The position numbers and the translations under genes are program-made. Positions 53,548 to 62,458 of a stretch of 64,000 nt of DNA are shown here, piece after piece. The notes beneath the pieces were generated by a model. It was not told the origin of the DNA, searched no databases, and was given only the letters and a program-made list of their open reading frames with translations. Source of the stretch: Flavobacterium sp. 9 (GTDB lineage Bacteria > Bacteroidota > Bacteroidia > Flavobacteriales > Flavobacteriaceae); NCBI RefSeq assembly GCF_002754195.1, contig NZ_PEEU01000001.1:5518001-5582000 (forward strand). Reading direction: 5' to 3'. Within the stretch, counting starts at the first letter, position 1, and every line of letters starts with the position of its first letter.

Positions 53548-53733
53548 CGTTGGGTGTAATTCAACAAAAATAATCTAACACATAGAAACATAGATTTTAT
53601 ACTTAAAAAAGGAGACAAAAAGAAACACGTTTCTTTCACATAGTGTGGCTATGTTTATTTAAAAAAAGTGAAACGTCTAATTTTCGACTCTAAAAGCTAT
53701 GTTTCTATGTGTTGAAAATAATTACACCCAACG
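53548..53733. repeat. Palindromic intergenic repeat, family F, copy 1
   Basis: Two nested arm pairs are present: outer CGTTGGGTGTAATT / AATTACACCCAACG, and inner ACACATAGAAACATAG / CTATGTTTCTATGTGT. The inner loop holds AAGAAACACGTTTCTT and GTGAAACGTC dyads. The copy at 59515 is in the opposite orientation. Confidence 0.88.
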
Positions 53734-53745
53734 CGTTAAAAACAA

Positions 53746-56388
53746 TTATTGCTTAATAACCGTAATTGCTTTTTTCATTCCCGGATAAGTAATAAAATAG
53801 ATTCCGGTATTTAAATCATTAAAATCAAATGTATTTAAACCTTTTGTAACCGAATGTATCTCTTTTACAAGCGAACCGTTTTGACTATAAACCGAAATAC
53901 TTTGAGGCGCAAGATCATAAAAATCGATATTTAGTACAGAAGTAAAAGGATTTGGATATGCTATTACTTCATTTGCTGTAATTTGAGTTGCAAATTCTTC
54001 CTGAACAAGAGCTTTTTTACCTGTCGATGGAGCGCTTACACTAATAGTTGACGTTAAAAATTTACGGTGATTTGGCTCTACAACTTCCTTGTTTTCTAAA
54101 CCATCATTATACGGAATGTCTGAACCCAAATCTGACACTAAATCTAAAGTAAATGATCCCGAAATATCAGCCGGAACATCTACGATACCTTCCGGTTTAA
54201 GGTTGGCTAAATTAGCATTAAGTAAAACCGGAGCAGTTGCACTTTGACCATTCCATGAGTATAATTCAAACGTTCCTGTAGCAGCATAACTTCCAGCTAC
54301 AATGATATAATTGTTTGAAGCATTTTTACCTAAACTTCTAATTCCGTGATTGTTCAGGTTTAATTCGATTGGAGAACCAAAAACAGGATTAGCAGAAGGG
54401 CTTCCGTTTCCAAACCAAGATTCAAAATTTTGCAAAGGACAGATTAACGCTTTGTTAGTTCCGCTTCCAACATATGGCGCTCTAAAACCAATATAAAGAG
54501 TTGTTCCGTCAGGACCCATTTCGAGACCTTCAATATTAAAACCATCTATACGTTTTGGTTCAATTCCTGTAGCAGCTTTTGCTGTAAAATTGTAACCATT
54601 ATTATTTCCCCAAGTAATAAGTTTACTTCTAAGATTACTGTAATATCCAACAAAAACAAGCGTTGCATTAGCTCCGGTTCCTACAATATCCGTAGCAAAA
54701 ATTCGGTTTCTGTCCGCTCTTGCTTCTCCGGATTTAGAATTACTCAAAGAACCAATCCAGTAAATACGATTTGGTTTAGTTGTACTTCTAAAAGACGCTT
54801 CAATATCAACTTCAGTTCCGCTTAAAGCTAAATATTGATTCACATCAAATTGATAAACAGAAAGCCCCGAATTGTTTCGGCTAAATAATTTAATCACATT
54901 TGTTTCATCATCGGCAGCAAACATATAATTTTCATCAATAGGAATTGCAGTCGAACCATCGGCAACACCAGCGTGATAAATATCTTTAAGAGAAGCTGTA
55001 GCCAATGCTTGAGAAACGGCCACGTTTACCGTTATAGATTTATTTCCGCCTTGAGCGTCAGTCACTTTTAAGGTTAAAGTCGAATATCCAACTCCTGTTG
55101 GGTTAATTCTGAGTTTACGCGCATTACCAGTTCCGGTTACCGTAAAATTAGCGTTTGGAACCACGCTTGTTTTAGAACTCGTCATAGAGAATGTTAGTCC
55201 GTCAAGATTATCATCAGTTACTGTAATATCAAGACCGGAAACGATAAAAGGATCTGTATTGTTATTCATCACACAACCCACTTTTGCAGAAGTAGTTGAT
55301 AAACTCACAAATTTTGAAGCCGTTGTATTAAAAACTAGCGTTGGCGCCACATTTACAGTGCTGTTTACCGTTACCGTTTTTACAGAAGAAACTGTTGCAT
55401 TATTGCTATTATCAGTTGCTTTTGCTGTAATCGAATAAGAACCTGCAGCAACATTTGTCCAAAAATATGTATATGGAGAAGAAGTCACAGAAGTAAGCAA
55501 AGTAGATCCGTTAAAGAATTCAACTTTAGAAATCGTTCCGTCAGAATCTGTTGCAGTTGCAGATAAACTTACAGTTGCTGGAGCATTTCCTGAAACTGTT
55601 GGCGTTGCCAAAGTAATTGTTGGATTAACATTCCCAACTGGCGTTCCTGCAATAGTTATAGAAGTCGAATTATAACTTGTAGTACTTGTCAAAGCCCATG
55701 TACGAGCTGTTGTAAAAGTATTAGTCGACGTGTTGTAAACGCCAGAAGTTGCTTTTACTAATTCGTCACTTCCAGGATCTGGCGCCAAATAAGAAGAAGT
55801 TTGTAATTTTCCTCCATTATATTTATCATTTACAGGCAATTGATAACCAGAACCAGAGCTTTTGAAAGCGCTTCTTACAGCATCACCAAAAAATAGAGCA
55901 TCAACAGGAACGGTAGAAGACGAGATTGAAGAAGCTGTTACATCAAATACCGCAACAGCATCGGCATTGCTGCCGCCATTTCCTAAAACTCCGGAAGTAT
56001 TTTTAGAACCAAAACTATCTCCCGCAGTTGTTCCGGTATTTTTAGTTTTTAAGGCAATTCCACCTTGGCTTAAAGGCAACATCGAAGAACCTCCAACATA
56101 TACAACTTGTCCAGCTGTGACTGATCCTGAGTTGATTAAGAAAGCGTAAGTAACAGAACTTCCGGCTTTCCATCCGTTTGAAGTTGCCGTACCATTGTCT
56201 GTAAAAACAACTGTATAAGGTGTAGTTGCAAAATTAATTGTAGTTGTGGCTACAAGTTCAACATATTCTAATGGAGAATCATCACCATTGGGATTCGTCA
56301 GAATCTCTGAGATAAGCAAACCTTTCTGTGAAAAGGCATTATTGCAAATTAAAGTAATTGCAAAGATTAAGAGTAGTTTTAGTTTCAT
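53746..56388 (-). CDS. Lamin-tail/Ig/DUF3616 secreted protein with type IX sorting signal
   Basis: The 880-residue precursor (start at MKLKLLL, 17 codons after an upstream in-frame ATG that precedes the probable -7 box region) has a signal peptide ending NNAFSQ. Next come a lamin-tail domain (LISEILTNPNGDDSPLEYVE), an Ig-like domain (SLSATATDSDGTISKVEFFN) and a cadherin-like region with ITVTDDNLDGLTFSM. A DUF3616-type propeller half follows (PIDENYMFAADDETNVIKLF, RIDGFNIEGLEMGPDGTTLY), and a type A sorting domain ends the chain (AYPNPFTSVLNIDFYD). It is a large surface or released protein; its partner or substrate is unknown. TATCTTCG, one mismatch from the consensus -7 box, lies at 56427-56420. 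Confidence 0.85.
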   Translation of the reverse strand: MKLKLLLIFAITLICNNAFSQKGLLISEILTNPNGDDSPLEYVELVATTTINFATTPYTVVFTDNGTATSNGWKAGSSVTYAFLINSGSVTAGQVVYVGGSSMLPLSQGGIALKTKNTGTTAGDSFGSKNTSGVLGNGGSNADAVAVFDVTASSISSSTVPVDALFFGDAVRSAFKSSGSGYQLPVNDKYNGGKLQTSSYLAPDPGSDELVKATSGVYNTSTNTFTTARTWALTSTTSYNSTSITIAGTPVGNVNPTITLATPTVSGNAPATVSLSATATDSDGTISKVEFFNGSTLLTSVTSSPYTYFWTNVAAGSYSITAKATDNSNNATVSSVKTVTVNSTVNVAPTLVFNTTASKFVSLSTTSAKVGCVMNNNTDPFIVSGLDITVTDDNLDGLTFSMTSSKTSVVPNANFTVTGTGNARKLRINPTGVGYSTLTLKVTDAQGGNKSITVNVAVSQALATASLKDIYHAGVADGSTAIPIDENYMFAADDETNVIKLFSRNNSGLSVYQFDVNQYLALSGTEVDIEASFRSTTKPNRIYWIGSLSNSKSGEARADRNRIFATDIVGTGANATLVFVGYYSNLRSKLITWGNNNGYNFTAKAATGIEPKRIDGFNIEGLEMGPDGTTLYIGFRAPYVGSGTNKALICPLQNFESWFGNGSPSANPVFGSPIELNLNNHGIRSLGKNASNNYIIVAGSYAATGTFELYSWNGQSATAPVLLNANLANLKPEGIVDVPADISGSFTLDLVSDLGSDIPYNDGLENKEVVEPNHRKFLTSTISVSAPSTGKKALVQEEFATQITANEVIAYPNPFTSVLNIDFYDLAPQSISVYSQNGSLVKEIHSVTKGLNTFDFNDLNTGIYFITYPGMKKAITVIKQ

Positions 56389-56928
56389 TTTTGACAGTTT
56401 TTTTGTGTTATTTAAGTTGCGAAGATAGAATCGCAACATTACCTTAATAACATGAATTGATTAATGTATTGTGTTTGTAATGTTAAATTTTAATAGATTT
56501 TATATTTGAATAAGTCAATATTGTAATTATGTTTAAAATTTTAAGATTTGTTTATGTTTAGTTTGTGTATTACTTCTGTTTATGCCTGTTCAGGCAAAAT
56601 TATTATTGAATTATAGAATTGTTAAGAATATGATTTTGTTCGAAATGATTCCGCCTGACGCTACTATTTGTGTTATTTATAGTTTGCAGAATTCGTTAAC
56701 TTTTAATTAAAAATTAAACAACCTTAGGTTAATCTGGCTTTGAAAAAAGTGATTTTTTTCTATTTGGGAACATTTTTTTTTATTCGAAATCTAAAAAAAG
56801 AATACAAACCTCTTTATTATTAGAAATTTATTGTTTTCTAATAAATTGTATTTAAGTTTTTGATTTACTTAGTTTTAGTAACTTTGTGAAGCGCTTTTTT
56901 TATGAAAATTTAATCCAATTACTAACTT
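56389..56928. other. Gene-free interval before the BlaI-like operator
   Basis: Apart from the near-consensus minus-strand -7 box at 56420-56427, this AT-rich interval shows no gene, strong hairpin or repeat that I can support. Confidence 0.5.
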
Positions 56929-56984
56929 ATTAGTAAAAATACTAATCAATTAGTTTGTCTACTAATTAATTAGTAGTACCTTCG
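56929..56984 (+). promoter_or_regulatory. BlaI-type operator array and promoter
   Basis: Three adjoining dyads are visible: ATTAGTA-AAAA-TACTAAT (56929-56946), ATTAGT-N6-ACTAAT (56949-56966) and ACTAATTAATTAGT (56961-56974). They run into TACCTTCG (56977-56984), one mismatch from the -7 consensus. BlaI/MecI operators have the related core TACA/TGTA; here the repeated half-site is ATTAGT. The array should bind the repressor encoded next. Confidence 0.75.
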
Positions 56985-56999
56985 TAAAAAGATTTAACG

Positions 57000-57362
57000 A
57001 TGATAAAACTAGCCAAAAGAGAAGAACAAATCATGCAAGTGTTTTGGGATTTAGACAAAGCCTTTATAAGAGATATAATTCCATTATTGCCAGATCCAAA
57101 ACCACACTATAATAGTGTAGCAACAATTGTCAAGATTCTTAAAGACAAAGAATTCCTAAATAGTGAAACGGCAGGGAATATGCATTGCTTTTTTCCGGTG
57201 ATTAGTAGAGAAGAATACCAACAATTTGCATTGAAGGATATTGTTAGCCAGTATTTTGATAATTCTTACCCAAGAATGCTTGCCTTTTTTGCAAAAGAAC
57301 AAAAGCTTACAGAAAATGATTTAGATGAAATCGTAGACATCATTAAAAAAGGAAAAATATGA
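57000..57362 (+). CDS. BlaI/MecI/CopY-family repressor
   Basis: The 120-residue protein has the penicillinase-repressor winged helix: LAKREEQIMQVFWDLDKAFI, HYNSVATIVKILKDKEFLNS as recognition part, and a C-terminal dimerisation helix ending LDEIVDIIKKGKI. It overlaps the BlaR1-like gene by 4 bases (ATGA), so the two are translationally coupled. An operator array with ATTAGT half-sites lies directly upstream and suggests autorepression. No beta-lactamase gene is nearby. Confidence 0.95.
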   Translation: MIKLAKREEQIMQVFWDLDKAFIRDIIPLLPDPKPHYNSVATIVKILKDKEFLNSETAGNMHCFFPVISREEYQQFALKDIVSQYFDNSYPRMLAFFAKEQKLTENDLDEIVDIIKKGKI

Positions 57363-59437
57363 TACCATATATTTTATACACAGCCCTTATTCTTGCAGCC
57401 TGTTTTGTGTTTTATAAACTGCTTTTGCAAAAAGAGACTTTCTTTTATCTCAACAGATATATATTATTGGCCTGTATGATTATGGCTTTTATTTTGCCGC
57501 TTGTTCCGGTTCCTCAGCAATTATCATTAAGAAAAACAGCAGTAGAAAAACCTGTTGTAGTTGCCCAAACTCCGGTTAATAAAATTGAAACGACAAAACC
57601 ACAAATACAACCTGTAGAATCAACAGTTGTAGAACAAACCAAGGAAACTTTTAAGATCGAATCAGTTGTTCAATGGTTGGTTTATTTGTATTGGTTTGGC
57701 GTAATCGTTTTTGCACTTAACTTTTTAATGCAAGTCGTTATATTGCTTTACAGAGCCTATTCGCAATCTGTTATTCAAGACGGAAAATTTCGTATTATAG
57801 AAATTACAGGCGACAAAGCACCGTGTTCTTTTGGGAATAATATCTTTATCAATCCAGAGAAATATGAGTGGGAAACCTACAATCAGATTTTGCTTCACGA
57901 AAAAATTCATATTGAGCAAAAACATACCATCGATCTTTTGCTTGCAGAGATGGTTTTGATCTTTCAATGGTTTAATCCGTTTGCCTGGCAATGGAGAAAA
58001 GCATTAGAAATTAACCTTGAATTCTTGACAGACGATCAAATGCTACAGCAAGATACTGTCGAGAAAGAAAGCTACCAATTTAGTTTACTAAAAGTAGCCG
58101 CTCCACAATTCCCTTTGAGTCTTACAACTAACTATAATCAATCATTATTAAAAAAACGAATCATCATGATGAACTCGAAAAAATCAAACGTGCACACCAC
58201 TTGGAAATATTTTTTCCTATTGCCAATATTGGTGTTGTTTGCGTGCCTTTTTAATCAACCGGCAGCGCAAAGTCAAAATCTTTCTTCTATAGAAGAACCA
58301 AAAGAGAATACAAACATTCACAGCAGTGTAAGAACTGAAGGAGATTGGTTTGCTACAATTAAAGAGAATACAATCAATATTCAATTTAAAAGTGACGAAC
58401 ATGACAATTCTACAAGTACTTTTCAAGTAAGTGAATTTTCAAGTTTGCCAAGAGATAAAGAAGGTACATTTACCTTAACACGCGAAGCAGGAACAATGTC
58501 TTTTGTTGGGAAATTTGAAGGAAACAAAGGAATGGGAACTTATAAATTTACGCCTAATAAAGACTATAGTCAAGCATTGTCTAAAGAAGGAGTTGTACTT
58601 AAAGACGACAATAATCTTATGGTTTTCTTTATGATAAATATCAAAAAATCTTACGTTCAAATGCTAAAGAAAAATGGTTTCAATAATATCGATAAAGATC
58701 AGGTTATTCCACTTGCTGCTTTAGATGTAAATGAAGCTTATATCGCATCGATCAAACAGGCAATTCCGGATATCGATTTGGACAATCTGGTTCCTTTTAA
58801 ATCATTAGAAATAGACAAAGCTTTTATCGAAGAGATCAAAAAAGCAGGTTACAAAAATGTTAGTCCAAGTAATCTTATAGCATTGAAATCTCAGGGAATT
58901 GACGGAAAATATATTGCCGATGTTCGCAATTCTTCAGGTGCCAAAAATGACGAAGATGCTGATGATGATATCATTGCTTTTAAATCTATGAATATCGATC
59001 AGGACTTTATTAATTCGTTTAAAAAAATAGGATATAATGATATTTCGAACAGTAATTTAATTGCGTTGAAATCTTTAAATGTAACTGCCGAATATGTAAA
59101 CGGTTTTCAAAAAGCAGGTTACAAAGACATTAAACTGGACGATTTGATCGCAATGAAGTCCTTAAATGTAACACCTGAATATGTAAACAATTTTCAAAAA
59201 GCAGGATATAACAACATAAAACCAGACGATTTGGTTGCTTTGAAATCTCAAAATATTACACCGGAATTACTGCAACAGTACAAAGATCTTGGTTTCAGTA
59301 ATTTGGATATTGACGATATCATTGGCGCTAAAGCAACTGGAACAACGCCAACTTTCATAAAATCGATGAAAGGTAAAGGACATAATTTTAATGACTTACA
59401 AAAGTATATCGAATTAAAAACAGTTCTGGGTTATTAA
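57359..59437 (+). CDS. BlaR1-like M56 metallopeptidase with C-terminal repeats
   Basis: The 692-residue membrane protein has N-terminal helices (YILYTALILAACFVFYKLL), a zinc-metallopeptidase motif LLHEKIHIEQKH (HExxH starting at His180), a further helix (YFFLLPILVLFACLF, about 280-300) and a C-terminal outer region. That region lacks a penicillin-binding sensor. Instead it has about eight tandem units of 29 residues from 58700 to 59430, consensus like IALKSLNVTAEYVNGFQKAG then YKDIKLDDL. In BlaR1 systems signal binding activates the protease, which leads to BlaI cleavage. Here the signal must be different and is unknown. Confidence 0.9.
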   Translation: MIPYILYTALILAACFVFYKLLLQKETFFYLNRYILLACMIMAFILPLVPVPQQLSLRKTAVEKPVVVAQTPVNKIETTKPQIQPVESTVVEQTKETFKIESVVQWLVYLYWFGVIVFALNFLMQVVILLYRAYSQSVIQDGKFRIIEITGDKAPCSFGNNIFINPEKYEWETYNQILLHEKIHIEQKHTIDLLLAEMVLIFQWFNPFAWQWRKALEINLEFLTDDQMLQQDTVEKESYQFSLLKVAAPQFPLSLTTNYNQSLLKKRIIMMNSKKSNVHTTWKYFFLLPILVLFACLFNQPAAQSQNLSSIEEPKENTNIHSSVRTEGDWFATIKENTINIQFKSDEHDNSTSTFQVSEFSSLPRDKEGTFTLTREAGTMSFVGKFEGNKGMGTYKFTPNKDYSQALSKEGVVLKDDNNLMVFFMINIKKSYVQMLKKNGFNNIDKDQVIPLAALDVNEAYIASIKQAIPDIDLDNLVPFKSLEIDKAFIEEIKKAGYKNVSPSNLIALKSQGIDGKYIADVRNSSGAKNDEDADDDIIAFKSMNIDQDFINSFKKIGYNDISNSNLIALKSLNVTAEYVNGFQKAGYKDIKLDDLIAMKSLNVTPEYVNNFQKAGYNNIKPDDLVALKSQNITPELLQQYKDLGFSNLDIDDIIGAKATGTTPTFIKSMKGKGHNFNDLQKYIELKTVLGY

Positions 59438-59466
59438 TAAAAAGCAATCAGAGTTGTAAGACTATA

Positions 59467-59499
59467 AAAAGCCCAAACCGAAAGGAATGGGCTTTATTA
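59467..59499 (+). terminator. Intrinsic terminator
   Basis: AAAGCCCA pairs with TGGGCTTT across a 12-base loop (some further pairing CCG/AGG is possible) and is followed by a T-rich stretch, ending the BlaI/BlaR1-like operon. Confidence 0.75.
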
Positions 59500-59514
59500 A
59501 TTGTAATTATTTTC

Positions 59515-59652
59515 AACACATAGAAACATAGTTTTTAGAGTCGAAAATTAGACGTTTCACTTTTTTTAAATAGACATAGCCATACTATGTGAAAGAAACG
59601 TGTTTCTTTTTGTCTCCTTTTTTTAACTATAAAATCTATGTTTCTATGTGTT
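59515..59652. repeat. Palindromic intergenic repeat, family F, copy 2, opposite orientation
   Basis: AACACATAGAAACATAG and CTATGTTTCTATGTGTT enclose a loop that is the reverse complement of the loop at 53548-53733, and the flanks (GTAATTATTTTCA on the left) are also those of the inverted copy. Confidence 0.88.
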
Positions 59653-59704
59653 AGATTTTTTTTTAAAATTATATCTAACGGGTTATTTAAAGTAAAAAAT
59701 GATA

Positions 59705-60073
59705 TTATGAACCTAAAAATTGTTTTGGGTCATAAAAAAACTTTTCCTTCTTTATAAGTTCATTTTCCCAGTTTTGATAAGCGATTTCTTCAATTTCAGA
59801 AACACGTCCATCTTTCCATTCAAATCTAAAAAACCATTGAATAACAACAGAATCACCATCTATAAAGTAGGGGCGAACGCATTTGGAAACTAATGATTTA
59901 ACCTTCAAAAGAGTGTTTTTTTCGTTTGCAACAAGAAGATCTCTGCCAATTCTTGGTTCAGATTGATTTTCCTGCATTGAAGCATCAATTGTATAAAATT
60001 TTTCAATCGCTTTGTCATGTTCGTTAGATTCGACCATTGCGATAAATTGTTCTATTGTTTCTACTTTAGGCAT
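59705..60073 (-). CDS. SnoaL/NTF2-like protein
   Basis: The 122-residue protein has the NTF2-like fold signature: an N-terminal helix pair (IEQFIAMVESNEHDKAIEKF), YTIDASMQENQ, and a late strand region DSVVIQWFFRFEWKDGRV with EIAYQNWENELIKKEKFFYD. Such proteins are small enzymes or ligand-binding units; the role here is not predictable. Its start overlaps the end of the thioesterase gene by 8 bases, so the two are cotranscribed under a TetR-type operator. Confidence 0.85.
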   Translation of the reverse strand: MPKVETIEQFIAMVESNEHDKAIEKFYTIDASMQENQSEPRIGRDLLVANEKNTLLKVKSLVSKCVRPYFIDGDSVVIQWFFRFEWKDGRVSEIEEIAYQNWENELIKKEKFFYDPKQFLGS

Positions 60074-60557
60074 GAGTTCTGGCTTTTAAATTTTGAATAG
60101 TTTCTAAATATCTATTTTCAAAAACAGACTGATTTACAGGCACAACAACAGACTGAAAGAGTTTCATTAAATCTTCGGAATGATTTGCCGCTTTTTTTGT
60201 CTGAACGTTATACGGAATAAATTTTATCCATAGAATAGCCTTTAATTCGGTTTCGTTTTCATTCCACATTTTCATTTCAACCAACAAAAGATTCTCGCTA
60301 TATTGAATCAATTGCGATTCAATTAATACAGTTTCCATTGTAAAAGCCGGTTTTATATAACTGATTTGGTTAGAGGCAACAACCCAACTAAGTCCCGTTT
60401 TGTGCATGTATTTAAACACATCAAGATCATAATGTTCTGCAATTTGATCTTCGCGCGTATTAAGGAAATATTCTAAATACTTGGAGTTGTTTAAATGATT
60501 AAAAGGATCACAATCCTGAAATCTTACTTTTCTTTTTGTTTTTAATACTTTTTCCAT
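60066..60557 (-). CDS. Hot-dog thioesterase (4HBT/YbgC type)
   Basis: The 163-residue protein opens with KRKVRFQDCDPFNHLNNSKY, in which the Asp of DCDPFNHLNN is the catalytic-type residue of 4-hydroxybenzoyl-CoA thioesterases. The remaining hot-dog helix and strands follow (YLEYFLNTREDQIAEHY). It would hydrolyse an acyl-CoA in the cytosol. It overlaps the NTF2-like gene by 8 bases and lies downstream of a palindrome shared with the TetR gene at 60615, so it is probably repressed by that protein. Confidence 0.88.
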   Translation of the reverse strand: MEKVLKTKRKVRFQDCDPFNHLNNSKYLEYFLNTREDQIAEHYDLDVFKYMHKTGLSWVVASNQISYIKPAFTMETVLIESQLIQYSENLLLVEMKMWNENETELKAILWIKFIPYNVQTKKAANHSEDLMKLFQSVVVPVNQSVFENRYLETIQNLKARTHA

Positions 60558-60579
60558 TTTCTAAAATATATTACATCAA

Positions 60580-60593
60580 ATACCGATCGGTAT
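60580..60593 (-). promoter_or_regulatory. TetR operator before the thioesterase operon
   Basis: The perfect 14-base palindrome ATACCGATCGGTAT lies 23 bases upstream of the thioesterase start. The same sequence precedes the TetR gene at 61243. Confidence 0.85.
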
Positions 60594-60614
60594 CTGAAAA
60601 GTTAAATTTTTTTT

Positions 60615-61196
60615 CTACTTCCTAATGCTTTCAATTAGTGTATTATCAATAAAATCCATCGCATTGTTTATATAGCTTTGGTCATTATGAGTAAAGGCAA
60701 GAAGCGAACTTCCTTCAATAAGCGATAATATTATTTTTGAATATTTGACAGCATCCGTATTAGGCTGAATTTCATTATTAATAATGCCATCGTTAAGAAT
60801 AGTAGTTAAACCCAAAGTGAATTTTTGAGATAAATTTTGCGCCGCTTCAAATAGTAACGGATTATTAAATTTGGTATCAACACCAACACGCAACATTGGA
60901 CACCCGCCTCTGTCTTTGACTAAATCATAATAGTTTCGTTGATATTCCGTTATGACGTGTAATTTATTTAGAGCTCCTTGTGTACTAGCAACTATTTTGA
61001 ATAAAGGTATTATTGCGATGCTTATATTGAGTTGAAATGATTGTAATGCTAAATCTTCTTTATTAGAAAAATTACAATAAATAGCACCTTTTGTAAGACC
61101 GGTTGCTTTTGTTATATCGGTTAAGCTAGTTCCAATATATCCTTGTTTATTGAAAATAGGCGCCACTTTGTCCAGTATAAATTCGGAAGTATTCAT
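60615..61196 (-). CDS. TetR-family repressor
   Basis: The 193-residue protein has the TetR helix-turn-helix GTSLTDITKATGLTKGAIYC with NFSNKEDL following, and a C-terminal domain with DRGGCPMLRVGVDTKFNNPL. It is a paralogue of the TetR protein at 10408: both are 193 residues, with similar GGCP segments. Identical palindromes flank this gene, one before it and one between it and the thioesterase operon. The operators of the two paralogues share ACCGATCGGT but differ just outside it. The ligand may be an acyl-CoA or lipid, judging from the neighbour; that is inference. Confidence 0.93.
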   Translation of the reverse strand: MNTSEFILDKVAPIFNKQGYIGTSLTDITKATGLTKGAIYCNFSNKEDLALQSFQLNISIAIIPLFKIVASTQGALNKLHVITEYQRNYYDLVKDRGGCPMLRVGVDTKFNNPLLFEAAQNLSQKFTLGLTTILNDGIINNEIQPNTDAVKYSKIILSLIEGSSLLAFTHNDQSYINNAMDFIDNTLIESIRK

Positions 61197-61227
61197 AATT
61201 TTTGTTTTGAAATAAATAAGATCAGAA

Positions 61228-61256
61228 CAAATATAAACATAAATACCGATCGGTAT
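61228..61256 (-). promoter_or_regulatory. Promoter and TetR operator of the tetR gene
   Basis: On the minus strand the palindrome ATACCGATCGGTAT (61256-61243) is followed by the exact -7 box TATATTTG (61235-61228). Transcription would start about 25 bases before the tetR ATG. Confidence 0.8.
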
Positions 61257-61483
61257 CTGAAAATTTTATTTAATGTTTAAAAAAATATTAGACAGATTAA
61301 AATAGAATGAGAACGATGCCAAAATGATAAAATCATATCATTTTGATAACCATATTTATAAGCGATAAAGCCTTGTTTATTTCGTAAGTTCAAGAGAAAC
61401 AGGTGATAACGCTTTTGGTTTTACTATAAAATAATTGTGGTATGTGGTTTGAATATTCGGTTTTGTATTTCCAAATATCAAAT

Positions 61484-62131
61484 ATGAAACTCGAACTTCC
61501 CCCCATAGATTTTTCAGGCAAAGTTTTTCCATTGCCTACTTCATTTCCGAATAAAGCAATTTTATTTCCGGACAATCAAATTCCCGAAGAGTTACTAGAT
61601 TTTACGATTGAGGTTGCTAACGCGAATCATATTTTTTGGGTAAAAGAAATTTGCGACACAACATTATCTTCTGCTTTAGCACGAGGAACAGGAATTTCTG
61701 GCCGTTCTCCCGAATCGCTGGAATCAAAAATAAAAAATGGTGAAGCGGTTATTGCTTTTGCGTCAGACGGATCATGGGCAGGTTTCTCGTTTATTTCTTC
61801 TTGGGAAAATGACAAATATGTTTCGAATTCCGGATTAATAGTCGCGCCACAATTCAGACATACAGGTCTTGCAAAAAGAATTAAAAGAAAAATTTTTGAA
61901 TTAAGCCGTCAAAAATATCCCGAAGCAAGCATTTTCAGTTTAACCACAGGATTGGCAGTTATGAAAATGAATCACGAACTTGGTTTTGAACCCGTTACTT
62001 ATTCAGAATTGCCAAATGATGAGGTTTTCTGGGAGAATTGTAAATCATGCGTCAATTGCCCAATTTTAATGAGCAAAGAAAGAAAAAACTGTTTGTGTAC
62101 GGCAATGTTATATGATCCGAAAAAGGCATAA
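61484..62131 (+). CDS. Paralogue of the Bacteroidota arginine-pathway N-acetyltransferase
   Basis: The 215-residue protein has a 45-residue N-terminal extension and then a GNAT domain with features I recall from the acetyl/succinyl-transferase gene of Bacteroidota arg operons. These are SSALARGTGISGRSPESLES, YVSNSGLIVAPQFRHTGLAK, the loop RIKRKIFELSRQKYPEAS, TTGLAVMKMNHELGFEPVTY and a cysteine-bearing tail CKSCVNCPILMS. No argG, argC, argD or argB gene lies nearby, so it is an isolated paralogue and may act on a different substrate. The ATG at 61484 fits better than an upstream one at 61442. Confidence 0.75.
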   Translation: MKLELPPIDFSGKVFPLPTSFPNKAILFPDNQIPEELLDFTIEVANANHIFWVKEICDTTLSSALARGTGISGRSPESLESKIKNGEAVIAFASDGSWAGFSFISSWENDKYVSNSGLIVAPQFRHTGLAKRIKRKIFELSRQKYPEASIFSLTTGLAVMKMNHELGFEPVTYSELPNDEVFWENCKSCVNCPILMSKERKNCLCTAMLYDPKKA

Positions 62132-62159
62132 GTTTTGTATTATTTTGTAAAGTGTAGTT

Positions 62160-62455
62160 TCTACGGGCAGTGTCATTAGGTTAAGGAAAAACGCAATGGA
62201 ACAATTTGTAAGGACAATAATTTATCACTTTGTTTCTGTTCCATCGGAACATTTCATCGGTAGTAGCCCAATAAATGCGTCGTTTTTGCACGTTCCGTAG
62301 GAACGTTTGGTTTTATGAATATTTGATTTTATAAATAATATTGATAAAAACAAATATGGATTACATATAGAATTTCTCAAACGTCCCAATGGGACGATGT
62401 TTCTCTCGATGCATTTTTTTCTACCGATGAGTTGTTCCGATGGAACACAATCTGT
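62160..62455. repeat. Repeat family G, several nested hairpins
   Basis: The interval between the acetyltransferase and the hydrolase holds GTTCCATCGGAAC with a later TGTTCCGATGGAACA, CACGTTCCGTAGGAACGT and ACGTCCCAATGGGACG, plus CGATGAAATG-like flanks. These short GTTCC dyads are typical of Flavobacterium intergenic repeats. No gene is visible. Confidence 0.75.
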
Positions 62456-62458
62456 TTA

